Positions 33,447 through 45,329 of a stretch of DNA of 64,000 bases are shown here, in pieces. The notes below the pieces were generated by a model that was not told where the DNA came from, did no database searches, and saw only the letters and a list, made by a program, of their open reading frames with translations. Position numbers and translations under genes: made by a program. The stretch covers positions 89,866,407 through 89,930,406 of the forward strand of contig ML679946.1 of NCBI GenBank assembly GCA_007922225.1. The letters are read 5' to 3'. This DNA comes from Emydura subglobosa (lineage: Eukaryota; Chordata; Testudines; Chelidae). Positions within the stretch are counted from its first letter, which is position 1; each line of letters starts with the position of its first letter.

Positions 33447-34026
33447 ATCACCTATGCCTGGAGAATCTGAGCATCACTACATACATTTAGAAGGACAACA
33501 GTTCCCTTAAGGAAGGGGAACACAAGTCTCCCCTCCCACTGAGGTTTAAAAAAGTAGACTAGTGCAGTGTATTTGTGTAATATGCTGCTCTTGTAGCAGA
33601 TAGGCTGGTGTGCAGGCTGGCTGTAGTGTCCGGATGGCCTTCAGAGGGAGTTCAAGACAGCACACAGTTCAATAGCACAGTTTTGATGGTGAAACACAAA
33701 TTGCTGTGGCTCAGCCTGAATCTGAAAAGTAAAGGCATTGTCTTCTTAGCATTGCCTCCCGCTTTGCTCTCTGTCACACAGTAGCCCACAGTTCAGGCTT
33801 TGCCAGCTCAGCGCACACTGCATGTCAGAATCACCAGATGAAATGAAACTGGATAGCCCAAGCTATTTAAAATAATATTCCAAAAATATCTCCCTGTTTC
33901 CCAGGCAGGAAAAGAGCAGGGGAGGACAGCTAGTTATAGCAGTCTCTTCCAGTTGTAATCCAGAAATATTTTGAGTGCCCTTATGATCGGCAAATGTTTA
34001 AAAAAGGCATTTTTTATTGCTATATA

Positions 34027-34533
34027 GTAGGGCTGGGTGAAAATTTTCCATTGAAACTGATATTTTCCAATGGAAAATTGGATTTTTGACTAAATACAAT
34101 TTTTCATGAAAAGTATCTGTTTTCTGTGGAAATTTTTTATTTTCATTGAAAAACTGAACAGTTCTCAGTTTTTGGCTGAACGCTGAAATATTTTGACTTA
34201 GTGCCACAGTGCCTCACAGGATTATAGTTTGAATGCCTCATGTCACATTTTCCTCTCTGGGCCAGGCTGCCCACCCAGACTACTTCTCCCATGATGCACC
34301 ACAGACAGGAATTCCCAGGATTCACCGCCTCCCCTCACCAAGAGGGAAGTCTGTGGTGCTTCACAGAACATGTAGTCTAACTGGGGAGCCTGGTTTTTGG
34401 AGGAGAATGGGAGCACAAGGCACCTGAGCTACAGCTCCCATGGGGCATGGTGGCAGCATTTCCAAATCAAAATATTCCAGTTTTTGATTTTTTGCTGAAA
34501 AGTAAAAAATTTCAGTGGACACCCCTCATTAAC
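34027..34533. mobile_element. Non-autonomous hAT-like element with AT-rich arms
   Basis: The left arm starts AGGGCTGGGTGAAAATTTT and is rich in GAAAATTTT/TTTTCAT. The right arm ends AAAAATTTCAGTGGACACC, pairing imperfectly with it. The middle contains TACTTCTCCCATGATGCACC and CTACAGCTCCCATGGGGCAT, arranged as an inverted pair. No clear target duplication. Confidence 0.55.
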
Positions 34534-35122
34534 CTGTTAGTTATGTGTTTGCCCTGGACACAAAAACTCAGTGTATTAGTCAGAGCACAGATGAGATCAG
34601 GGGATAAGATCAGGGGCAAGCTAAGTCGATATAAGCCAGGTTTAAAACTACGTAAAAGTGTCCACAAACAACGTTGCACCAATTTAATTAAACCAGTGCA
34701 ACTTCACACCTTTATATAAACCAGAGAAACTTTTGACTGGACCAAAATCTGCCAGAATCTCATTAAACATAGAGAGTGAATCTAGAGAAAACCCTAAAGA
34801 GCAAGCAGTATGTGACCACTATGCACCTGGTGTGTGTTGCAGCCCAGGCCATTGTTAGCTGCTGGAGTATAAGAAAAGGACAAGAATGCTAACTGGTAGG
34901 TGGAAGACCCTTCAGTAAACTCTCAGCTCTCAGAATTTCCAGGTTCAAGCTTTTCCTCATGCAGCCCCAAACACATAGGTAACAATAAAAAGAAATCTGG
35001 GTGTGTCTTCTATAGCTGCTAGACACTAACTGCCTTTCTTTTAGTGCAGTTCCCATGGTGTTCCCGATACAAGTTCAAGAACTGTGTGTTACAGTCCCCT
35101 TAAAGGCATCAGTACACGTCTA
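34534..35122. other. Intergenic DNA, nothing recognised
   Basis: No open frame or repeat family that I can support. Confidence 0.45.
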
Positions 35123-35839
35123 TGTGATGGGGTACACCACCCCTACACTGGGCAACAAGGGTTAAGGAGCCAGCACCACCCTGCCACATCTGCAAAAGAT
35201 ACCCAGACTGGGGGAGGAGGTAAAAGGGAGCAGAACAGCTCACGAGGGCAGGCCAGGGAAGAGAAAGGATCTTTACCTTGCAGTTCCAGAGGAAAGGGCT
35301 GAGGGGAGGCAGGATCTTGCCCATTAACAAGTGCCTGAAGGTCCCTCCCTGAGGGAAGGGGAAGACCTGCTTCTGACAGACCCTGAAGGGAGGCATGTCC
35401 TCCTCTCACCTGCTACCCCTGTTTATTTGTGTTGATTTCCTGTGTTTTGTTTATGGACCACCTCTGAGAGGGAGAGACTGGGAACTGATGTGGCAAGGCA
35501 CGAGAGGAGGCAGCTGCTGCCCCAGGAGGGAAAGAGTTACCATGCCATGCCTGGTCATAAAGAGGTGCCAGGTGGTGAGCTGGTCCCCTTCACACTCTCC
35601 TGTTACAGGCAGCAAACTTTGGATAATAGCAGGTTGGTAGGAAGTGGCCCAGATTGGGAAGCCTTAAGGCACTTCTGGGTGCCAGCTCCTTTTGTTGCCC
35701 TCATAGGGCCCTGGGCTGAGTCCTGGTGGAGCGGAGGTGGAGGCGGGCCTGGGCTCCCTTACCAAATTTCCCTCTACAAGTTAAGGGACCTAAGGCCCAG
35801 ACCACTGGGCTAAGCTCTCCATGAGCAAAGACCATCACA
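35123..35839. mobile_element. Probable solo LTR
   Basis: A 717-bp block opening TGTGATGG and closing CCATCACA, a perfect 8-bp terminal inversion with the TG...CA ends of retroviral-type LTRs. The flanks GTCTA (35118-35122) and GTCTG (35840-35844) match in four of five bases, as expected of a 5-bp target duplication. No internal gag-pol sequence follows, so the element is a recombined solo LTR. Orientation and family (ERV or Gypsy) were not determined. Confidence 0.7.
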
Positions 35840-38076
35840 GTCTGTCATGGAGGAGGACTGAGAATAGTCCATTACAATAGGAGCTGGGCCCAGGCATCAA
35901 AGTTCAGATCTGGATCTAAACTTCCCTAAAGTTCATGGGTATTTAGAGATGGGCCAAAAGTATACCCTAAATTCAACTACAGTTTAATTCTTCTAGAAGG
36001 CTGAATACTGTAGCAGTTCCACTGGGTGAGATGGTGCTTCACTGTGAAATTATAGGAGGAGATTACTTTTACTCAGCCAATGACAGGGATACCTCTTTTG
36101 AGGGCATGAGGGGAATCTTATTTAGACTGTAAGCTCCTTGAGGCCATCGCCATGTCTTATGCTTTGTGCAGTGCTGGGCACCCTACTAGTGTTTAACACA
36201 TGATAGCCTCACTGATAAAAATATGATTGACTTTGTAACTTTAGTTCATTCTTGAGCTATCAGACATCTTATTGTATGCACTAAGAGCTAAATGCTGCAG
36301 TCACAGAGTCTGCCTTAGTAGTGAACTGAACTAAAACTGCCCCCTTTTGGCCAAACCACAGTGTTATCTCAACACAAAAATGGCATGGATCCAGTGGAAA
36401 ACAACGTTTGGAGCATGCAAGAATCCCATGGATCCTCAGTTACATGTTTCAGCCAAAAAATAGTTCAGCTAAAGTGCTTATCTGAGATCAGCTCTACAGT
36501 TCTAATGGTAGAGTTTGGCTCTCTATGCTGTAAATCTCTGTAATTGTGGCAAAGGTGATTTCCCAAAATAGAAAGAAGAATGAGAAATCACAAACTTGTT
36601 TTGCTCCTCTTGAAAGTTTCTACAGGGAGCTAGCAGCAGAAAACCACTAACAATGGCTCCCATCCAGTTGCCTCCCCTAATCCTGTAATCATGAAGACTG
36701 GCCAAAGTGTTTGATGAAGATCAGGAACAGTGAGGGCCTAATTGGGCCCTCCCATGTACTGCCCCTGTTGTCAACAGGAACTACACTCATGTTTCTGAGG
36801 TCAGGATATGGTCCTTCTGCATGAATCAATTCTTGAGGGAAACTTACAGTTTCAAATTACCTCGTTTATGTCATGAGAAACATATTATGAAAAACAGTCT
36901 GAAAATCTAAATTTAACAATTGATTTCACGAAGAACATGCACTTTTACATTGTAAACAAAAATTATGTGAAGAATACTTTGCAGTTGGAGGAGATATATT
37001 CTTTGAATGTTGACAAACTAACCAGAAGAGTCAGAGGGAATAGTTATTTAAAAGACTCAGAATGGATCCTGACCTCATATTAGAGAAAGATGTATGGTAC
37101 TGTGATCATCAAAGTGAACAGTAAACACAAAAACTGGTACCAAGAGCCTGTGGACTTGATTCTTTTTGACACTTGGGTCACTTTACACCATCTAACAGTG
37201 TAATGAGGCCATAATATGGATGTAAATGTAATTTACATTACTAGAGAATGTAAAGTGGCCTGATTGTACATGACAATTGGGCCCTTAAAGTGCAAGTCTA
37301 CTCTTAAAAGTGACAAATGGCATCTTCTTACTCAAGAAACCTGCTCTTTCTGTGTATTTCGAATGAGGCCTGCTCTCAGAAAAGTCCTACTGATTTTACT
37401 CTTGTTCACTCAGCAGGCCCAACATAGCTAAGTGATCTGGATTCTGTTCCTTCTTTGTGAGTCAACAATTCATGATGTTCCATAGTTACAGCTGTGCAAG
37501 CCCTTTGGAGAAAATGGAACCACAGAACTGTCGCTGAGGACATGATTTTAAGACAGTGGAGTTACACAAGTAACTCTAGGAATGTAGTACCTTTGATATT
37601 GGTGATGATATGTGAGAAAGCAGGAATGCGGCTTTACTCTCAGATCTCAGGCAGTTTGCAGGACGGTTAGAAAAAAATATTTGTACTTGTGAGCACACTG
37701 GACACAAATCACTAGGAGGCAATGAATGTGGAACTCTTTACAAAGCCCATTTTATAGTCACTTTTCAGAGTAGAATTACACTTTAAGAAATGCTGATTAT
37801 GGAAGTGCAGAGAAGCCATGAACAGCAGAGGAAGGAATGATAGAACTTTGCAGAGCTGTGAAGAACTGCTGTCTCTGGAAAGAGTGACAGGACAATTAAT
37901 TGCACTCGATCAGCAGTAGGCTTCCTTTTAGGGCACACAGTGAAGAACAAGATGGACCATTTGAGGTAAGATGAGCATCCCACATGGCAATGAAATGCAG
38001 AAGATATCATCCAGCGGCAGTCACCAATGACAAAATCTCCACTATATGCCACACACAAGCATTTACCTGATTTCAC
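35840..38076. other. Intergenic DNA with a SINE-tail fragment
   Basis: About 36128-36200 (AGACTGTAAGCTCCTTGAGG, then GTGCAGTGCTGGGCACC) is a SINE 3' part. The rest, notably 36840-37080, is AT-rich and without recognised repeats. No gene seen. Confidence 0.5.
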
Positions 38077-38118
38077 AGATTCATAGATTATAATTCCAAA
38101 AGGGATCACTGTGATCAT

Positions 38119-38475
38119 CAGGGATCCTAGTTTTCTGTGATAAAAAAAAATTTCAAATTAAAAAACGATAAAAGTATGCAATTTTTCTGTAATTAAATGA
38201 AATAGTAAACTTTAGTTTCTCTAGCCACAATACAGTGGAACCCTGTTTATTCAGTCTAACTGGGACTGGGGCTAGATCAGATAATCAAAAATTCAGATAA
38301 TCTGGAGTGCTTCAGCCCCGGTTAGGTTAATACGGAGAGTTGGGTAATGGTGGCTCAGTTAAACATGGTTCTACTGTACGTTTTTATTTTTTTCACAAAA
38401 TGTAAAAACTAAAGATTCTCTGTAAAAATGCAGATTCCATGTTTTTCCATGGCAAATGGATTTCTAGGATCCCTG
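38119..38475. mobile_element. hAT MITE with perfect 8-bp target duplication
   Basis: Termini CAGGGATCCTAG and CTAGGATCCCTG are exact inverted repeats. GTGATCAT flanks both sides (38111-38118 and 38476-38483). Its interior is A/T-rich (GATAAAAAAAAATTTC) and is itself interrupted by the pogo-like MITE at 38233-38376. Confidence 0.95.
38233..38376. mobile_element. pogo/Tigger-like MITE with TA target
   Basis: A 144-bp element with ends CAGTGGAACCCTGTTTA and, inverted, CAGTAGAACCATGTTTA, flanked by TA on both sides (38231-38232, 38377-38378). Non-coding; the youngest of three nested layers. Confidence 0.9.
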
Positions 38476-38625
38476 GTGATCATCCACTCTGACCTCTTGT
38501 ATAGCACAGGTCATAGAAATTCTCTGAATTAATTCTTGTTTGAACTAGAGCATATCTTATAGAAAAACATCCAATCTTGATTTAAAAGTTGCCAATGACG
38601 GAGAACCCACCACAATCCTTAATAA

Positions 38626-39786
38626 GTCTTGACTTTATGCCTTGCAACTGCACTGACATAATCTGAATGATCATTCTCACCTCTTCCTCTTTGCTGTTTT
38701 AGGTGTAGGGGCCACCCATGGGGAATCTGGAGTTTGCACAGGACTAACCCAGAAACCACAGAGCCTTTCATAACAATACCAAGTTCCTTTGTTCTGCAGC
38801 TGCATTCAAAAACCAAAGGTAAGTAAGGCAAACTGGCTGTCCACATACAGAACTTGTAACTTTGCTGCAATCTGGGACTGGTGAAAATGAGACTAACCCA
38901 TGTTGAGAAGAACTCACTAACTGCTAAAAGAGACTAAAAATTGATGAAAATATATACTTACATAGGAAGTAGAATGAAGTGCATTCTTGCATCATTAGCA
39001 AAGATGATTTGCAAACAACACAAAATTTGGAAATGGTATCCAGGTTTTTGGTTCAGTCCATTATAAAGACAAGGCGATATCTGCAAAACATGACTCTGGA
39101 TCTCAGTTTGGATTTCCAGTGTCCTCTGCCTTGGCTCATCTTGCCTAGTCTCTGCTGGCAGTGAATTTGTCCTACCATATGAATGGCCATCTTGGGAACA
39201 TTGCAAAGAAGGACTTTCCTTTGAATCAAGCACTGTGCAAGTAACCCACATAAAACATTCCTCATCAAAAAGTGATGCTGAAAAATGTGCCTGACCCTGG
39301 GAGAAAATTAGGTCGTGACCAGCCACTGGCTCAGGAATAGATAGTACTGACCAATGGACACAGAGGATCAAACCTCAAAAGCAGTGCATGTGGATGCTGC
39401 TTGCTGAAAGGCTAGTTATTCAATATTTCTTTTTACAGTCATTATTCAATATTTGGCCCCAACACTTATCACATGTTATCCAAACCCTGCACTGGATACA
39501 GAATTATTAGTTTCCTAATGGATATTTCTATAGAGTTCTCACCATAGCATTTGAATGATTCACAAACATAAAATGAATTTATCTTCACAACAGCCTTATG
39601 AGATTAAGTGGTATTGCTGGGAAGCTGAGGCAGTGTGAGAATAAGTCCGAAATTGTCAAAATAGTCCACTAATTTTAGATGTTCAACTTCAGACACTAGG
39701 CCCTAATTTTCCAGTATTTAGCATTTTATACCACTTTATATGTTCAAAGCACAGTTCTCATTGACTTTAGTGACAATTGTGAGTGG
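38626..39786. other. Intergenic DNA with a reverse SINE trace
   Basis: About 39545-39640 (TATCTTCACAACAGCC...GAAGCTGAGGCAGTG) looks like a reverse MIR-type SINE. The 137-codon minus-strand frame at 38958-39371 has no recognised domain. Confidence 0.45.
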
Positions 39787-40550
39787 TCAGATGTAGTGGG
39801 GTGTCACCCCATACCAGCCCTGAAGGGGTTAAGGGTCCCAAAAGAGGCCAATTAACCTTTACAGTTGTACCTGAAGGGAGGCCCAGGGATTTATAATTAC
39901 TAATTGCTGATGACGCGCAGCTGGAGAAGCTGGCTAAGGAATAGAAAGAGAAGAACCTTAGTAGAAGTAGGGGGGCCATGAGGCCCTGCCCTTCTCTGTA
40001 GCCCTGCCCCCTGCTTCTTCTCTTGCGCTCGAGGCCCTGCCCTTGACTAGGCTGGAAGCCAGAACCGGGCAGTGGTAAAAGCTGCTTAGTGAGCCTAGGT
40101 TGCTGTGGGGAGCCCCGAACCTTCCACCTGCCCTGGATGTGTGCCAGAGAACAGCTCCTGGCCTGTGCCCAGGACAGGTGGAGGGTCCAGGGCTCTGCAC
40201 AGAAGCTCATACACCCTGGCCAGCTTTTACCACTGTGCGGCTCCAGCTTCTGGTCTGACCAGGAGGCAGAGCTTTGGGTGGAAGAGGAGGAGCAGAGGCA
40301 GGGCCACTCAGAGAGACTGGGCATTGTGGTGATGGGGGGGCTAAGGTCCACCTCAGCCTCCCACGGGGAAGAGGCTGGCAGGGCTGCGCTTCGTGGCAGG
40401 GGAGCTGATCACCTTATCAGCTTCCCCATCGTGTAACGCAGCCCCTGCTGGCGCTGCTCTGTGCCTACCCAAGGCTTGCAACATGGCCCCCTCTTCCCAA
40501 ACTACACCCATGTTAAAAAGCAGGCAGGCATGGCCCACCTAGGGGGGCGC
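39787..40550. repeat. LTR-like GC-rich repeat, incomplete
   Basis: Starts near TGTAGTGGGGTGTCACCCC and GAAGGGGTTAAGGGTCCC, similar in texture to the start of the LTR at 35123 (TGTGATGGGGTACACC ... GGGTTAAGGAGCC). A mirrored sub-structure is present: GTGGTAAAAGCTGC near 40073 against CCAGCTTTTACCACTG near 40221. The right end was not located. Long frames on both strands (for example 39767-40351 minus) reflect GC content only. Confidence 0.4.
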
Positions 40551-40694
40551 CCTACGGGAAGGAAGGCAATATGCTATGTCTGCTCAGGAGCATGCCCTGT
40601 CGCAGGGAGTGAACCCAAGTAAATCAGCACTTCTGTGAACCTGGCCCTGGTACCTCATATTGGACACCCAGAAAATGAGCTTGGTGCCTCTTGT

Positions 40695-40815
40695 TAAAGT
40701 TTCCTTTAAGTGCCTTGTCCAGCATCATGCAGGAACTTTGTGGCTGTGGCAGGGATAGAATCCCATTCCCCCAAGGGGCATTCTACTGCCTCAGCCATGA
40801 GACTATCCTTTCTCT
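40695..40815 (-). repeat. tRNA-derived (Cry-type) SINE head, reverse
   Basis: Contains CCTTGTCCAGCATCATGCAG, GTGGCAGGGATAGAATCCCA and CTGCCTCAGCCATGAGAC. This is the reverse complement of the SINE core followed by B box and A box regions. Confidence 0.55.
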
Positions 40816-41682
40816 TCCTGCCTCTTCATTGCATGCCTTCCCACTTCTGCAACAAATGAGGCTGGAATCCTATAGATAACAGCCTCCTTCACTATACAGC
40901 CCTGACTGGTATCCAGGGCATTGGCCATCCTGTGCACTGAATGAGGCAGGAGTCCTGTGGAAAAAAATAGTATGTGATCATGTAATTAAAGACTGTATCA
41001 TAATGCTTATACATATGCGGGGAGGAGGGGGCGGGGGCAAATTGAGGTTACATAGGAGACTGAAGACTCCTGGGTTCAATTCCAGGTTCTGAAGAGGCAT
41101 GTGCTTTAGTGGTTATAGACCATCTATACATGCTCCCTCATCCCAGATCCAGCCGCCATATCCACCCACTCTCCCAGCTTCTGCCTCTGCTTCCCCTCCC
41201 AGCTCCTACCTCTCCTTCCCCTAGCTCAACTCCTGTCTCTTTGCCTGTCTCCCACCTCTGCTCTTCACCCTCCCCCCCCCCCCACATCTTAGTCTAAGCT
41301 GCTTCCCCTTCTCCTCCTCCTCACCACCTGGGTGCTGGAGGTGGGCAGTGAGAAACATAGGAGAGGTATCCCTGCTCTCTGTTCCAGTGTCTGACACTGT
41401 AGCAACCCCAACTAGCCTAGAGTAGGAATTGCAGGAAAGCTCTTGTTTAGTCCCTGAAGCCCTGGGCAGGAGCATGCTCAGGAGCTCTGTGGGAATCTCC
41501 CATCCATGCACTCACACAGAATCCAGTTACATGTAGGAATTGTGCAAGAATGGAGCATGTGCAGTGCAGATGGAATCTTCAGAGAATATAATTGCAAACT
41601 CTAACAGACCTCTACTGAACATCTGTGAACTGAAGGGTTTTTTCCCCAGAGATTTACAGCTTGTGAAAATTTGGGTGGATTT
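40816..41682. other. Intergenic DNA, C-rich in part
   Basis: A pyrimidine-rich tract with a C-run lies at about 41110-41290. About 41065-41120 has a tRNA-like GGGTTCAATTCC block, perhaps another SINE remnant. No gene. Confidence 0.45.
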
Positions 41683-43210
41683 TCATAAGGTCAGATGGGA
41701 CCACTATGATTATCTAGTCCAATGATCTTCACTATTTTTCAAGCAGGGGCCACTTTGGCAAAAAACCTTCCATGTGAGAGCTGGTGACTCCTGCCTTTGG
41801 GGAGGCCGGGCTGGGCCCCCTCCCTGCAGGCTGGGCCCCCTCCTTGAGGCCCTGCCCACGGTCCACCTCAGCTCCCACTTGGCCCCCTCTCCTGATACCC
41901 TCTCCCCCCACCCCCCATTCCCTTCCCTTTGTCTGCTCTCCTTTCTTTGGAGCCAAACCACAATGCCTCCTTGTCCCAGCTAAGTCAGGCGATCCCTGAC
42001 CAGCTCCGCTCAGCAGCCCAGCCCCGGGACATGGTTTCCACTGTGATGAATGGTCAGCCTGGTGCTTCAGTCCATCTAGCTCAGGTCCGATCCCTCCCTA
42101 GCAGCAGCCAGGGGCTCACCTGGGCTTAGTCTCCAGGTGGTTGGGGGGGGGGGGGGATCCTAGGAAACTTCCCCCTCTCACCTGGAAGGGAAGTTGAGGC
42201 AGGGGTGGCCCCTCCACGCAAGGGGGAAAGGAGCTGTGTGGGGTGAGGAAGGTCTCTCCACATGGGCAGTGCAGCCCACCCTGCCGGGGAGAGAGGGAAG
42301 AGCTGCCCCCTCCACTGTCTGTGCTCCCAGGACCCTGTGAGATGATGAATGAGTCATTCACCGGCAAGTCAGCATCACGCGGGGCAGGAGAGCCGAGGCC
42401 AGTAGTTGAGTTACCACTGGGAGCAGCGGCCACAGGAGCGGGAGGGACACTAGGAGGGAAGCGCTCACCTCTGCCTCCAGGTCATTTGGGGAGCAGCCGG
42501 GCTGCAGCCACCCCACTGCAGTGGTGGTTTCGCCCCCTCCGCTGAGATCCACCCCCCATGAATGAGGCGTGAGCAGCAGGCAGGGGGAGCCACGGGAATG
42601 GGGGGACGTGGCTCTTCCCCCTCTGCCTGGATTGGTGGGCTGCGCTGCCCACATGGAGAGCCCCTCCTCGCTTCGCACAGATCCGTCTTCTCTTGCCCCA
42701 ACTTTCCGGATGGAGGGGCGGAGTTAATCAAATTAGTCAGAGAGCCGCACTTAGGGTTGATGGGAGCCGCCACTGGCTCACAGGCTTTGCAGTGAAGAAC
42801 ACTGAATTCTAGTCTGACCTTCTGCACAACACAGGCCACAGAACTTCACCCACTCCTGTAATAGACTCCTAACCTAAGAGTGAGTTACTGAAGTCCTCAA
42901 ATAATGATTTAAAGACTTCAAGGTACAGAGAATGCACCAGCAAGTGACCCATGCCCAATGCTACAGAGGAAGGTGAACCCCCCCCAGGGCAGATTGGCAT
43001 AGGCCCTGGGGGAAAATTCCTTCCCGACCCCAGATATGGCAATCAGCTAAACCCTGAGCATGTGGGCAAGACTCACCAGCCAGACACCCAGAAAGAATTC
43101 TCTGTAGTAACTCAGAACACATCCCATCTAACATCCCTTCACAGGCCATTGGGCATATTTACCGCTAGTAATCAAAGATCAGTCAATTGCCAAATTAGGC
43201 TCTCCCAAAA
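41683..43210 (-). mobile_element. CR1 LINE 3' region, split by a 1.1 kb hAT element
   Basis: Before the insertion: AAGGTCAGATGGGACCACTA and GATTATCTAGTC. After it: TCTAGTCTGACCTTCTGCAC, CACAGGCCACAGAACTTCAC and, near 43005, GGGGGAAAATTCCTTCCCGA. This is a long inverted CR1 3' UTR, one of the better preserved in the window. Confidence 0.85.
41720..42804. mobile_element. Non-autonomous hAT element (1085 bp) inside CR1
   Basis: Termini CAATGATCTTCACT and, inverted, CAGTGTTCTTCACT (12 of 14 matching). The CR1 target ATCTAGTC precedes the element (41712-41719) and ATTCTAGTC follows it (42806-42814), an 8-bp duplication with one extra base. The interior is GC-rich (CTGGGCCCCCTCC repeated at 41811 and 41831). 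Its frames on both strands show no transposase. Confidence 0.85.
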
Positions 43211-44269
43211 GGCATGTCCCTGACACTGTGGAGACTCTCTTATCACATTTCAAGTCCCTGCTCCAAAGCATGGAAGTGCTAGAGCTTTTCAATTGAATGG
43301 TTGCAAGAATTTTTTTTTAACTTAGAGGAAACTGTGTTTTTCCCTCTAATCTTATTCTTGGAAATAGATGGACTGTGTTAGCTGAAACATTTTTTTTTTT
43401 TAAAAGGCAGCATAAGTCAGACGCTCAGCATGGAAAATTTCAGCCTGATTGGTTAAAGTTTAGCATAGTTATCAGCAACTGAAACAGGGTGTTATAATGG
43501 AAAGTGTTAGGGCACCTTAACCATAGGTATAACTACCCAACTCCATCTATAATTAATAAATTCAGTGTATATAGAACTCTGAAGACTTTACAATCCTTTT
43601 AAAGTACACAAACATTGCAAAGGATCAATAACCAAAAAAGAATCTCCAAATGGACCTTTGTTCTTGGAACCCACCCCAAAGCTTAATCAGTCCTCTGCTT
43701 CAAGGGAAGGCTGGGAGAACAGCTGCCTTGCAACATACTCTGTAGTCATGTGAACCCAGGTTCCATTGAACCAAAGGTGGGAAGGGCAGAATGGAAGACC
43801 ATTCGCTGAGTATCCCCTCCTATTTAAATCAAGGGCCTATAAACACGACTTAACTGTGAGAGATTGACATAAAGTGTTTCAATAGGCTTCTCTGGTTTGT
43901 CCTTTCTGGAAGGACGTTGCATTTGAACTGGCAAAGAGTAAGTGATTGACATCAGACATAAGTCTTCATTTTGTCAAGGCGCTGGCACGCCACTTGTTGG
44001 AAAATCTATTCTGATAGGTGCCAGCTACAGCTATTAAATGTGGCATTGAAAGATGGACTAAGCCCCTGCCAAAGAACTGCCACTGTGCACTTGTCTGCCA
44101 TGTACCTGTACTGCTGTACATTAATCACTGATGGGGAAAAGGCTAGCACGCTGGGGGGAGGGGCCTGGCTAGATGCAATTATTAAATTGTAAAAAACATA
44201 GACATAAATATAGCAGAGTGCCATTCTTTAACCTGAATATATAAAGGCATACTGGGACCAATTCTCCGC
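43211..44269. other. Intergenic DNA, no gene recognised
   Basis: Low-repeat sequence. The stretch 43780-44190 is free of recognised repeat motifs. A short two-strand frame pair (43971-44192 and 44006-44224) has no homology. Confidence 0.45.
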
Positions 44270-44395
44270 TGTCTTGTGCAGTCATTTATACCTGAGAGTA
44301 CAGAGCGGGTGTAAAATGTAACTAACTTGGAGTGGCAGTGTTTAATACCGCTTTGCATGTCAGTGACTACACAAGGTGCATGAATAACCCATACC
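44270..44395. repeat. Palindromic repeat (copy A)
   Basis: The left arm TGTCTTGTGCAGTCATTTAT and the right arm CAGTGACTACACAAGGTGCA form an imperfect inverted pair. The copy at 54557-54691 has the same arms. Confidence 0.6.
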
Positions 44396-44474
44396 TTGGT
44401 GTGGTGCTCTGTGCACCTCCAGTGGCACCTAGGCCAGCTAGAGATTCATGGGTTTGCTACAGCCTTAGCTAAGG

Positions 44475-44575
44475 GTCACATGGCTTTTAGCTCATGCATC
44501 AGAAGCTCATGCACTAAGCTTCATAGGTCCTAAATTCGATCCCGCCAATGACCAGGATCTGTTGGTGTTACACAT
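44475..44575 (+). repeat. tRNA-derived SINE head
   Basis: GGCTTTTAGCTCATGCATC and GCTCATGCACTAAGCTTCAT lead to GGTCCTAAATTCGATCCC, which contains a B-box (TTCGATCC). A polymerase III type SINE head, followed by GGATCTGTTGGTGTTACAC. Confidence 0.6.
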
Positions 44576-44805
44576 AGAGGTGGAGAATCAAGCTCAGTAT
44601 GTGTAGCCTAGATGGTGTCCATGTGAATCGTCCCTTTTGGCTGTGAGTCCCATTCTGTATAGTGCACCTACATTCTTGTCGTGTACCCTGTGATCGCCCT
44701 TCGAGGGAAACTAAAGCTGCAACCAGCAAATCGAATCTGTTGGATCTCTGTTACTATGCACTTGGACAAGGACAAGGAAATACTATAAATGTCTGTCATT
44801 CCCTC

Positions 44806-45315
44806 AAGTTGCTACGGCTGAATGCCCAGGGCCTATCAGTTGCAAAATGCTCTGTTCCTGAGGACACTGCCTCCTGATAAATGGCTATGGCAGCTGCCAT
44901 TTCCTTCAGGAAACTCAAGTTAATTTCGTTATTGCCAGTCAGTTCATAATCTCTGGTTTTGACGTCAAATTATTGCTTGCATGAAAAATGTGACTGAGCC
45001 ATTTATGTAAGATCAAACAAAGCTGAGGTGGAGAGTTTACCGTTTACATCTGACCACCTCAAAAGGATCAGTCAGTTTAAACTGACATGCTGATAAGCCT
45101 CCTAATCAATTATGGCCTGCTCCTGCTCTACCATCGCTCCAGCACCCTTCCATCTATGCCAGAGACTTTAATAACCACCACACTAGAGAATCTGATCAAA
45201 GTGGGATAGACCCTGCAAACTGGGTCTTTCTCAATGAGCTACATCTTTTTCATGACCCTGAGGAACCATCAACTTATCATTCAGTCTGCTGGAAGCAGAT
45301 CTACTCCCCTGGCCT
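44806..45315 (+). pseudogene. LINE endonuclease, N-terminal part
   Basis: LKLLRLNAQGLSVAKC marks the first strand of the endonuclease fold. QETQVNF corresponds to the catalytic QETH block, here with His lost. Then PETLITTTLENLIK in one frame corresponds to the GDFN block, and NWVFLNELHLFHDPEEPSTY to the segment after it. Reading stops at KQIYSPGLS (about 45315), where unrelated DNA begins. Several stops and frameshifts make it inactive. Confidence 0.7.
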
Positions 45316-45329
45316 CAGTTAGGTCACTT

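Larger units (their letters stand above)
38077..38625 (-). mobile_element. CR1 LINE 3' region, split by a hAT MITE
   Basis: The part before the insertion carries CATAGATTATAATTCC and GGGATCACTGTGATCAT. After it, GATCATCCACTCTGACCTCT, TATAGCACAGGTCATAG and ACATCCAATCTTGATTTAAA follow, in the order of the inverted CR1 3' end. The CR1 copy is the oldest layer here. Confidence 0.85.

Noticed and set aside
39767..40351. 194-codon minus-strand frame
   Set aside because: Part of an LTR-like GC-rich repeat. Overlapping frames on the other strand are equally long.
44475..44575. Functional tRNA gene
   Set aside because: A B-box is visible but the cloverleaf arms do not pair properly and SINE sequence follows, so it is a SINE head.
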